Source: an uncultured Prevotellaceae bacterium (GTDB lineage Bacteria > Bacteroidota > Bacteroidia > Bacteroidales > Bacteroidaceae). Taken from it: DNA of 5,530 bases. A model generated the notes under the pieces. The model was given only the letters and a program-made list of their open reading frames with translations. It was not told the origin of the DNA and did not search any database. Below are positions 1 through 5,530 of the stretch, piece after piece; the stretch's first letter is position 1, and each line of letters starts with the position of its first letter. Where the stretch lies: NCBI GenBank assembly GCA_958404085.1, contig CATXZX010000159.1, positions 1 to 5,530 on the forward strand, in the 5' to 3' direction. The translations under genes were made by a program, and so were the position numbers.

Positions 1-507
1 AGGGGCAAATCCGAGCATCGTCAGCGCAGCAATAGCCTCGTCCGCGCTTTCGCTCGTACCTGCTGTGTTGGACGGAATGCCGGCTTTCTCATTTGCCGCA
101 GTCGGAATAAGTGCAATTTTGTCTTTCAGGTCAACAATGATGCGCTGGGCCATTCGCAGTCCTATACCTTTGACGCTCTTCAGCATTTTTTCGTTTCCGT
201 CCAGTATGGTCTGTCGAAGTTCGTGAGGGGTAAAGGCTGACAGAATCATCCGTGCCGTGTTGCCGCCGACTCCCGAAACACTGATGAGCGAAAGAAACAA
301 GTCGCGTTCCTGCTTTTCGGCAAATCCGAATAGCAAGTGGGCATCTTCACGTATAGCCTCGTAAACATAAAGTTTGATTTGTCCTTTCCCTTGAATGGTG
401 CTATATGTGTTGAGCGAGATTCCGAGTGCATAACCCACTCCGCCGGCTTCTACTACCGCCAACGTCGGAGACAACTCGGTCAATTCACCTTTTATATATT
501 CAATCAT
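1..507 (-). CDS. ruvA: Holliday junction branch migration protein RuvA (3' end outside window)
   Basis: RuvA binds four-way Holliday junctions as a tetramer and loads the RuvB motor for branch migration in recombinational repair. The visible 169 residues begin MIEYIKGEL at the ATG at 507-505. An N-terminal OB fold spans about residues 1-65 and includes the VEAGGVGYAL segment. Two helix-hairpin-helix DNA-binding motifs follow: LISVSGVGGNTARMIL near 74-89 and KSVKGIGLRMAQRIIVDLKD at 110-129. These match the HhH spacing of E. coli RuvA. A flexible linker leads into the first helix of domain III, the RuvB-binding part (ADEAIAALTMLGFAP), where the window ends. The family is about 200 residues long, so roughly 30 are missing at the window edge, with no sign of damage. 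The second HhH reads GIGLRMAQ where GIGxKTAQ is more usual, a mild substitution. There is no clear Shine-Dalgarno sequence, which is normal in Bacteroidota. Confidence 0.96.
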   Translation of the reverse strand, partial: MIEYIKGELTELSPTLAVVEAGGVGYALGISLNTYSTIQGKGQIKLYVYEAIREDAHLLFGFAEKQERDLFLSLISVSGVGGNTARMILSAFTPHELRQTILDGNEKMLKSVKGIGLRMAQRIIVDLKDKIALIPTAANEKAGIPSNTAGTSESADEAIAALTMLGFAP

Positions 508-826
508 AATTGTGCAAAATCTCTAAAGTTATTAACTGCGAGGCTTTTCTTTTATTGTGCGATGTCTGAAATAATTCTTGTTTGCCTTGTCTGACGCTTC
601 GGTTTGCTGGACGATTACGCAGAAGAATAGTGGTATGGGGAAACCGGAATGTCTTTCCGCCGCATCCACCGGTATCGAGCGCCGAGGTGTTTTTAATTTG
701 CAGGCCTCGAATTACAAAAAGCAGGCTGGTAAGTACCGCTTTGCCGCATCCGGGGTGTCCGGTGGGTGTCGGCGCATTCCGGTGCAGGGATTCGGGCGGA
801 TGCCAGGCTTTGCCGTGTCGGCGTTT
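508..826. other. 319-base stretch with no convincing gene, between nadK and ruvA
   Basis: This spacer lies downstream of nadK and upstream of ruvA, both on the minus strand. The ruvA-proximal part (about 508-600) is AT-rich and would hold the ruvA leader and promoter, but I find no good TAnnTTTG box with a correctly spaced TTTG. The nadK-proximal part (about 640-826) is GC-rich and contains short repeats: GCCGCATCC at 659-667 and 743-751, TCCGGTG at 758-764 and 778-784, and inverted 7-mers GCATCCG (746-752) and CGGATGC (797-803). On the minus strand a weak hairpin (arms 736-742 and 718-725, with one bulged base) runs into five Ts and might be a poor nadK terminator. Open frames here are short or run antisense through nadK and encode nothing recognisable. 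Confidence 0.6.
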
Positions 827-1711
827 TCAGTTGCGCGGATCGGCTCCCCACATGAGCTTTTCGCGCAACGTGTCGATGAAGCGTTTGCCGTTTCGCCGGA
901 TGAAGCGGACCGTGTAAGGTGCTTTTCGGATAAAGAGGGTACAACCTTCTTCGCAACGTTCGCTACGGCCGTCGATGGCAATCAGGAAATTGTGGCTGCG
1001 GCTTTTTACCTTGAGGCGAATCTGGACATCGTCGAAACAAACCAGCGGACGTACATTCAGGCTGTGGGGGGCCACGGCCGTAAGGCCTATGGTACGGGCT
1101 TGCGGTTCCATGATGGGGCCGCCTACGCTGAGCGAATAACCGGTAGACCCCGTAGGCGTACAGATGACGAGTCCGTCAGCTTGGTACGAGGTAAGGTATT
1201 CGTTGTTGATGTAGGTCTCGATAGTTATCATGGACGAGTTGTCGCGTTTGAGGATGGCTATTTCGTTGAGTGCATAGGGATGATTCTGGCAGGCGCCGCT
1301 TTCTTTCTCAAGATACAGTACACTGCGCTGCTCGATTTCGAACCGTCCTTGCAGCAGGTCCTCCATAGCCGCTTCTATCTCGTCGGGGAGTGCGTCGGCC
1401 ATGAATCCCAGTCGCCCGGTGTTGAAACCCAAAATCGGAATTTCCTTGTCGCGCACCAGACATGCGGTTTTCAGGAAGGTGCCGTCGCCCCCGATGCTGA
1501 TGGCAAAGTCGGCCTGGAAATCCGGCCCCTTGAATACGAATTTTTCGGGAATGGGCTTTTCGAGTAAAGGGTTGATGAAATGATAAAAATCGGATTCGAT
1601 GTAAATGAAATCGCTGTATCGTCGTACGGTATTTATAATCTGTTTGATAGAATGAAGATTGTTGGATGGATAGTTGTTGCCGAAAAGAGCGAATTTATAG
1701 CTGTGTTTCAT
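827..1711 (-). CDS. nadK: NAD kinase
   Basis: NadK phosphorylates the 2'-hydroxyl of the NAD adenosine ribose, using ATP or polyphosphate, and is the only route to NADP in most bacteria. It is cytosolic and usually a homotetramer. The 294-residue product has the normal family length. Signature motifs are present in order: GGDGT at residues 74-78 with the catalytic Asp76, LGFNTGRLGF at 94-103, the NE pair at 149-150, the DG and TPTGSTGYSLS stretch at 179-195 that binds NAD, PHSLNVRP at 215-222, and a late DG at 247-248 in the C-terminal beta domain. The start MKHSYKFALFG fits the usual N-terminal strand of the alpha/beta domain, and the upstream purine-rich GGATAAC is only a weak ribosome site. 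The gene is divergent from pdxJ, and a predicted promoter faces it from 1803-1833. All key residues are present, so it should be active. Confidence 0.97.
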   Translation of the reverse strand: MKHSYKFALFGNNYPSNNLHSIKQIINTVRRYSDFIYIESDFYHFINPLLEKPIPEKFVFKGPDFQADFAISIGGDGTFLKTACLVRDKEIPILGFNTGRLGFMADALPDEIEAAMEDLLQGRFEIEQRSVLYLEKESGACQNHPYALNEIAILKRDNSSMITIETYINNEYLTSYQADGLVICTPTGSTGYSLSVGGPIMEPQARTIGLTAVAPHSLNVRPLVCFDDVQIRLKVKSRSHNFLIAIDGRSERCEEGCTLFIRKAPYTVRFIRRNGKRFIDTLREKLMWGADPRN

Positions 1712-1750
1712 TCGATGTTATCCGTTTTTAATTTTAATAATGTAGTGCGC

Positions 1751-1782
1751 TTTCGTGATACAGGGATATTTTATTATTTTTG
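1751..1782 (+). promoter_or_regulatory. Predicted Bacteroides-type promoter for the pdxJ unit
   Basis: TATTTTTG at 1775-1782 is an exact match to the Bacteroides -7 consensus TAnnTTTG. TTTC at 1751-1754 matches three of four bases of the -33 box TTTG, with a 20-base spacer, inside the usual 19-21 range. Transcription would begin near 1785-1789, leaving a leader of roughly 75 bases before the pdxJ start. The match is seen in the sequence; promoter activity is inferred. Confidence 0.6.
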
Positions 1783-1807
1783 CATAGTGGAAATATGCAC
1801 TGCAAAA
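1778..1807. repeat. Imperfect palindrome joining the two face-to-face -7 boxes
   Basis: The arms TTTTGCA (1778-1784) and TGCAAAA (1801-1807) are perfect 7-base inverted repeats around a 16-base centre. Each arm contains the TTTG half of one of the two predicted -7 promoter boxes. The symmetry therefore arises at least partly from two oppositely oriented promoters extended by CA. The centre has further partial symmetry (GCATA at 1782-1786 with TATGC at 1794-1798). It could also be an operator, but no regulator is identifiable here. Confidence 0.55.
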
Positions 1808-1833
1808 GTACGATTTTTGTATGTAAATGCAAT
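1803..1833 (-). promoter_or_regulatory. Predicted Bacteroides-type promoter for nadK
   Basis: Read on the minus strand, TACTTTTG (1810 to 1803) is an exact TAnnTTTG -7 box. ATTG (1833 to 1830) matches three of four bases of the TTTG -33 box, with a 19-base spacer. Transcription toward nadK would start near 1796-1800, giving a leader of about 85-90 bases. The initiation point lies just past that of the opposing pdxJ promoter, so the two polymerase footprints should overlap. Activity is inferred from the motif only. Confidence 0.6.
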
Positions 1834-1860
1834 GCAGTATAATGTTTAGAAGTAAGGAAA

Positions 1861-2574
1861 ATGACAAAATTAAGCGTAAATGTCAATAAAGTAGCCACGT
1901 TGCGTAATGCACGCGGCGAAAACAATCCGGATGTTTTGCAAGTGGCACTGGACTGTGAGTCCTTTGGCGCACAGGGTATAACGGTTCATCCGCGTCCCGA
2001 CGAGCGCCATATCCGTTATGCCGATGTGTATACACTGAAGCAGCATTTGTCGACGGAGTTCAATATTGAAGGTTATCCGTGTCAGCGTTTTTGCGAACTG
2101 GTACTCGACGTGAAACCAGCCCAAGTGACGCTTGTGCCGGATGCTCCCGACCAGATAACCTCGAATGCCGGTTGGGACACGAAGGCGAACCTGGCATTTC
2201 TGACAGATACGGTTTTACGTTTTAAAGAAGCTGGAATACGTACGTCGTTATTCGTATCAACCGATCCGGAGATGATAGCCTATGCATCGCAGGCTGGCGC
2301 CGACCGTGTGGAACTCTATACGGAACCTTATGCTTCTGCATACGGCGAAGATCCGCAGAAGGCTGTCCGCCCCTTTGTGGATGCGGCGAAAGCCGCGCGC
2401 GAACTTGGCCTGGGGGTGAATGCCGGTCACGATTTGAGCCTGCAGAACCTTGCGTTTTTAAGTCGGCAGATACCTTGGCTGGATGAGGTCAGCATCGGAC
2501 ATGCGTTGATTTGCGACGCTTTGTATCTGGGACTGAAAGAGACGATAGCCCGATATAGGGAATGTTTACACTAA
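1861..2574 (+). CDS. pdxJ: Pyridoxine 5'-phosphate synthase PdxJ
   Basis: PdxJ condenses 1-deoxy-D-xylulose 5-phosphate with 3-amino-2-oxopropyl phosphate (1-amino-acetone 3-phosphate) to give pyridoxine 5'-phosphate, the ring-closing step of DXP-dependent vitamin B6 synthesis. It is a cytosolic TIM barrel that assembles as an octamer. The 237-residue product begins MTKLSVNVNKVATLRNARG, the usual substrate-binding N terminus. HPRPDERHI at 43-51 carries the counterparts of E. coli His45, Arg47 and His52. Glu70 (NIEGYP) matches the catalytic Glu72, Thr100 and Glu151 sit at the expected places, and GLGVNAGHDL with His190 matches His193. SIGHALICDA at 211-220 is the phosphate-binding end of the barrel. 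Length is normal (E. coli has 243). It is the first gene of the plus-strand cluster, 149 bases from divergent nadK. The AAGGA just before the ATG sits too close for a standard ribosome site, but no other start fits the family. Confidence 0.97.
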   Translation: MTKLSVNVNKVATLRNARGENNPDVLQVALDCESFGAQGITVHPRPDERHIRYADVYTLKQHLSTEFNIEGYPCQRFCELVLDVKPAQVTLVPDAPDQITSNAGWDTKANLAFLTDTVLRFKEAGIRTSLFVSTDPEMIAYASQAGADRVELYTEPYASAYGEDPQKAVRPFVDAAKAARELGLGVNAGHDLSLQNLAFLSRQIPWLDEVSIGHALICDALYLGLKETIARYRECLH

Positions 2575-2588
2575 AAAGAATGTGGATT

Positions 2589-3134
2589 ATGGATTATTTG
2601 TTTTTAGCGAACGGCTTTGAAGAGATAGAGGCCCTGGCTACGGTCGATATCCTGCGACGTGCCGGGATGGATGTGAAAACCATGTCGATAACGGACCGGA
2701 GAGAAGTGGAAGGGGCTCATGGGGTAGTGGTGGCTGCCGATTTGGCGCTCGATGTCGATTCGTTGGCCCGGACAGACGGTTTCCTGATTCTGCCCGGTGG
2801 CATGCCCGGCGCGTTGAATCTGCGCAATTGCGAACCGCTTTGTGCGGCATTGGTGGCGCATAACCGGAAGAATGCTCCGATAGCGGCTATCTGTGCGTCT
2901 CCGTACGTGTTGGGCGAATTGGGTATTCTTCAGGGTAAAATCGCTACTTGTTATCCCGGATTCGAAGAGAAACTGACTGGTGCAGTCTGCAAGGATACGC
3001 TGGTTGAATGTTCCGGAAACGTGATAACTGGGAAAGGACCGGCGGCTTCCATGGATTTTGCTTTCGCCATAGTCGGGGCGGTAAAGGGACAGACGGTTGT
3101 CCGCACATTACGCGAAGCAATGATGTTCGACTGA
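2589..3134 (+). CDS. DJ-1/PfpI family protein (YajL/ThiJ-like)
   Basis: This is a small cytosolic Rossmann-like protein of the DJ-1 superfamily. Relatives such as E. coli YajL are described as oxidative-stress chaperones and, with debate, as protein deglycases; the precise role here is not determined. Counting from the ATG at 2589 the product is 181 residues. GFEEIEA at 9-15 carries Glu14, equivalent to human DJ-1 Glu18. LILPGGMPGA at 66-75 is the family oxyanion loop, and AAICASP at 99-105 forms the nucleophile elbow with Cys102, equivalent to human Cys106. The TCYPG segment at 120-124 replaces the His of human DJ-1, as in YajL-type members. ATGs at 2562 and 2580 are also in frame, but the first overlaps the end of pdxJ. 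The 2589 start fits the family N terminus and has the A-rich AAAAAGAA about 9 bases upstream. It begins 14 bases after pdxJ, so is probably co-transcribed. Confidence 0.9.
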   Translation: MDYLFLANGFEEIEALATVDILRRAGMDVKTMSITDRREVEGAHGVVVAADLALDVDSLARTDGFLILPGGMPGALNLRNCEPLCAALVAHNRKNAPIAAICASPYVLGELGILQGKIATCYPGFEEKLTGAVCKDTLVECSGNVITGKGPAASMDFAFAIVGAVKGQTVVRTLREAMMFD

Positions 3135-3153
3135 TAACTGTGCGAGTCTGCCT

Positions 3154-3822
3154 ATGGTGTCTGTTATTATTGTGGCGGGAGGAAAAGGGCTCCGTATGGG
3201 AGGGGAGATACCGAAACAGTTTCTTCCGATAGGGGGCGTGCCCGTTTTGATGCGTACGATAAGGGCTTTTTACGAGGCTGATGAAGGTATGCGGATCATT
3301 GTTGTCATTCCCGAATCGCAACAGGATATGTGGACCGCGCTATGCGGGAAATACCGCTTCTGTATACCCCATAAGTTGGCTTACGGCGGAGCGAATCGGT
3401 ACGAATCGGTCAGGAACGGACTGATGCTTGTAGATGATTCCGATGGGGTGGTGTGCGTACACGATGGAGTCCGTCCCTTTGTAAGCGGGCAAGTCATAAG
3501 GACTGCTGTGGCCGAAGCACGGAAAGGAAAGGCTGTGGTTCCGGTCGTACCCGTGATAGACAGTTTGCGCGAGTATGTCGGCGGACAGCGGACGAAGGTG
3601 GTGAACCGTGCGGATTACTGTATGGTGCAGACTCCTCAGGTATTTCCCGTTAAGATGTTGAGGGCCGCGTATGATATGCCTTATGACGAAACGTTTACGG
3701 ACGATGCTTCTGTCGTGGAGCGTGCAGGAGAAACAATCTGTACGATAGAGGGAAACCGTGAGAATATCAAACTGACGACATCCATGGACTTGCTGGTGGC
3801 AGAAGCACTTTTGGCTAAATAA
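3154..3822 (+). CDS. ispD: 2-C-methyl-D-erythritol 4-phosphate cytidylyltransferase IspD
   Basis: IspD transfers CMP from CTP to 2-C-methyl-D-erythritol 4-phosphate, the third step of the MEP route to isopentenyl diphosphate. It works as a cytosolic homodimer. The 222-residue product has the nucleotidyltransferase signature AGGKGLRMGGEIPKQF at 8-23, with Arg14 and Lys21 matching E. coli Arg20 and Lys27. GGANRYESVRNGL at 78-90 and VHDGVRPF at 102-109 follow, the latter with the metal-binding Asp104. NRADYCMVQTPQVF at 151-164 carries the dimer-arm Arg152 and Thr160. TDDAS at 182-186 and ENIKLTTS at 203-210 carry the late substrate Lys206. Length and motif order are normal. The ATG at 3154 is the first in the frame and places the first beta strand correctly, although no Shine-Dalgarno sequence is visible. 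It sits 19 bases after the DJ-1 gene and 14 before recG. Confidence 0.96.
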   Translation: MVSVIIVAGGKGLRMGGEIPKQFLPIGGVPVLMRTIRAFYEADEGMRIIVVIPESQQDMWTALCGKYRFCIPHKLAYGGANRYESVRNGLMLVDDSDGVVCVHDGVRPFVSGQVIRTAVAEARKGKAVVPVVPVIDSLREYVGGQRTKVVNRADYCMVQTPQVFPVKMLRAAYDMPYDETFTDDASVVERAGETICTIEGNRENIKLTTSMDLLVAEALLAK

Positions 3823-3836
3823 AAAAGGCGGGATTT

Positions 3837-5530
3837 ATGTATGATGTGTTGTCGCAGGACGTAAAGTACCTGAAGGGAATAGGACCGGTGAAATCGGATG
3901 TGTTGAGGACGGAAATGAATATTTCGTCTCTGCGCGACATGTTGTATTTTTTTCCGTATAAGTACGTAGACCGAAGCCGTATTTATAAAATAGGTGAGAT
4001 GGCTGGCGAAATGCCTTATGTGCAGCTTAGGGGGCGTTTTGTCCGGATGAGCGAGGAAGGTGAGGGGCGATGTAACTTGGTTCAGAGGCTTGAAAGGCAT
4101 TAAAAAAGGTTTGAAGTTTAATGTCGATTATTTGTTGTTTGCCCAACCCACGCTGTTTAACGGACGTTGGCAGATGGCACATCCCGAAATGGACGAGGTG
4201 AAAGATGACGCTATGCCGGCTTTTTATGGAGGTTTGCAACCTCTTTACCGGATGACGGATAAAATGAAACGTTCGGGACTTACATCCAAACTTCTTTCGT
4301 CGGCCATTCGCGGAATATTGGACAGGTTTGAAGCCGAAATTGAAGATTCGTTCCCGGATTTTTTGTTGGAACAGTGCCGTTTGTTGCCGTTGCGGGACGC
4401 GTTACGGGCCATACATGCTCCATTGAATGCAGACGAAACAGCAAAGGCCGTTTATCGTCTGAAGTTTGAGGAACTGTTGTACTTGCAACTGGACATCTTA
4501 CGCTATGTAAATGACCGGAAACAATATTACAATGGTTTTGTGTTTGCAAAGATAGGCCGGAACTTCATGGATTTCTATGAAAAGAAACTGGCATTTCCCC
4601 TGACAGGGGCACAAAAACGAGTTGTAAAGGAGATACGGCGTGATTTGGGGTCGGGGAGGCAGATGAACCGGTTGTTGCAGGGAGACGTTGGCAGCGGAAA
4701 GACGATAGTTGCCTTGATGTCTATTCTGATAGCGGTAGACAATGGGTATCAGGCTTGTCTTGTGGCTCCTACCGAGATTTTGGCGCAACAGCATTACCGT
4801 ACTTTGTGCGACTTGTGCGAAGGATTGCCTGTTACGGTGGAATTGTTGACCGGCTCGGTCCGCGGAAAACGTCGGGAACGCATCTTACTCGGAAATGAAC
4901 GGGGTATGGTTCATATATTGGTAGGTACGCACGCGTTGTTCGAACAGACGGTCCGCTTTCATCGCCTGGGGTTGGTCATTGTCGATGAGCAGCATCGTTT
5001 CGGCGTGAGGCAACGGGCAAGTCTCTGGACAAAGAGTTCTGCGCCTCCTCATGTGTTGGTGATGACGGCAACGCCGATTCCCCGTACATTGGCCATGACG
5101 GTGTACGGAGATTTGGATGTTTCGGTGATAGACGAACTTCCTCCGGGTAGAAAACCGATAAAGACCGTTCATTTTTACAATAATTCATACCGTGTATTAT
5201 ACGATAAGATACGCGAAGAACTGAATCTGGGACATCAAGTCTATGTGGTGTATCCTCTTATCGAAGAAAGCGAGAAAATGGATATACAGGATTTGGAGAA
5301 CGGTTGCGAACGTTTTCGGAAGGTGTTTCCCGATGTGTCGGTCGATAAGTTGCATGGACGTATGCGATCGGATGAGAAAGACGAAGTGATGAACCGTTTT
5401 GCAAAGAATGAAACGAAAATTTTGGTTTCCACAACGGTTATAGAAGTTGGTGTGAATGTACCGAATGCGTCGGTTATGGTGATAGAAAACGCAGAGCGCT
5501 TCGGCCTGTCGCAATTGCACCAGTTGCGGG
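3837..5530 (+). pseudogene. recG: ATP-dependent DNA helicase RecG, frame-disrupted (3' end outside window)
   Basis: RecG is a superfamily 2 helicase that regresses stalled replication forks and migrates branched DNA. The first frame (ATG 3837, AAAGG 8 bases upstream) gives RecG-like MYDVLSQDVKYLKGIGPVK, then FFPYKYVDRS, up to GEGR at 4062-4070, then runs to TAA at 4101-4103 after 88 codons. From WFRGLKG at 4078 the RecG sequence continues one frame over, open for 484 codons to the window end. It has AHPEMD near 4180, Walker A GDVGSGKT at 4681-4704, the DEQH box at 4984-4995, MTATPIPRT from 5062, STTVIEVGVNVPNAS at 5428-5472 and motif VI reaching QLHQLRG at the edge. All visible helicase motifs are intact. 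Relative to family members, about 15-16 wedge-domain residues are missing at the junction. As given, no full-length protein can be made. An internal ATG at 4174, or weaker GTG 4060, might yield a wedge-less helicase fragment, but this is unproven. It could be a real recent mutation or an assembly error. Confidence 0.85.
4065..4083 (+). other. recG lesion: frame change with missing wedge-domain segment
   Basis: The upstream frame reads EEGEGR ending at 4070, and the downstream frame resumes as WF at 4078, one base out of phase, with only seven bases (4071-4077) between. In the Bacteroidales RecG pattern as I recall it, GEGR is followed by about 18 residues (a strand like RRLIAHFSDGTG, then xxxLV) before the conserved WF, that is about 54 bases. 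Fifty-four minus seven is 47, which is 3n+2, exactly the phase shift seen. An alternative is one extra G in GGGG (4064-4067) plus a naturally shorter loop. That restores GDVTWF in frame but still leaves the strand missing. Confidence 0.7.

Noticed and set aside
508..600. ruvA promoter candidate TAACTTTA in the AT-rich leader
   Set aside because: It matches 7 of 8 bases of the -7 consensus but has no TTTG-like -33 box at 19-21 bases, so it was not called.
716..743. Minus-strand hairpin plus T-run as a nadK terminator
   Set aside because: The stem (arms 736-742 and 718-725) has a bulge, and three of the five Ts are used in pairing, leaving a very short tail. It is too weak to annotate as a terminator.
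693..981. Two overlapping minus-strand open frames (693-956 and 712-981) extending from the nadK end into the spacer
   Set aside because: They overlap the nadK C-terminal coding region in other frames, are rich in Arg, Ser and Pro without any motif, and lack ribosome sites. Nothing supports translation.
578..1567. 329-codon plus-strand open frame antisense to nadK
   Set aside because: It lies almost wholly opposite nadK, and its translation has no recognisable motif or family resemblance. The nadK strand carries all NAD kinase signatures, so the open frame is a shadow of nadK codon composition.
1838..1843. TATAAT hexamer upstream of pdxJ
   Set aside because: It resembles an E. coli -10 box, but Bacteroidota primary sigma factors use the TAnnTTTG-type -7 box. 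It also lies only about 17 bases before the start codon and has no matching -35.
3022..3140. Nine-base direct repeat TGATAACTG at 3022-3030 and 3132-3140
   Set aside because: One copy is inside the DJ-1 coding sequence and the other covers its stop codon. A single 9-mer pair 110 bases apart with no wider similarity is consistent with chance.
4051..4103. Programmed +1 frameshift in recG at GGGG (4064-4067) or slippage at the A-run (4102-4107)
   Set aside because: The A-run lies at or after the zero-frame stop and cannot rescue the frame. A shift at GGGG would restore phase but not the missing wedge segment, and programmed frameshifting is not known to me for recG.

Overview
The window looks like ordinary chromosomal housekeeping DNA from a Bacteroidota bacterium, most likely order Bacteroidales. 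Three things point there: the protein sequences (RuvA, NAD kinase, PdxJ, IspD and RecG all read like Bacteroidales versions), the mostly weak Shine-Dalgarno signals, and two intergenic matches to the Bacteroides-type -7 promoter box TAnnTTTG. The genus cannot be fixed from the sequence alone. I see no mobile element, CRISPR array, tRNA, rRNA or phage gene.

Layout. The left third is on the minus strand: the 5' part of ruvA (Holliday junction branch migration; its 3' end lies beyond base 1), a 319-base stretch without a convincing gene (508-826), and nadK (NAD kinase). A 149-base divergent intergenic region (1712-1860) separates nadK from a tightly packed plus-strand cluster: pdxJ (vitamin B6 ring closure), a DJ-1/PfpI-family gene, ispD (MEP isoprenoid pathway) and recG (replication-fork remodelling helicase; its 3' end lies beyond base 5530). 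The gaps in this cluster are 14, 19 and 14 bases, so it is probably one transcript.

How the genes relate. nadK and pdxJ start the two divergent units and both make central cofactors (NADP and pyridoxal phosphate). Their predicted promoters lie face to face on a shared 30-base imperfect palindrome, so they may compete for RNA polymerase. ispD and the DJ-1 gene are unrelated metabolic and protein-quality or stress functions carried in the same unit. RuvA and RecG both act on branched DNA.

The main anomaly is in recG. The N-terminal 78 codons and the remaining 484 visible codons are both clearly RecG, but they lie in different frames. About 15-16 residues of the wedge (OB-fold) domain are missing at the junction near 4071-4077. 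The gene as given is broken, either by a recent deletion of roughly 47 bases or by an assembly or sequencing error. No novel multi-gene system is visible.
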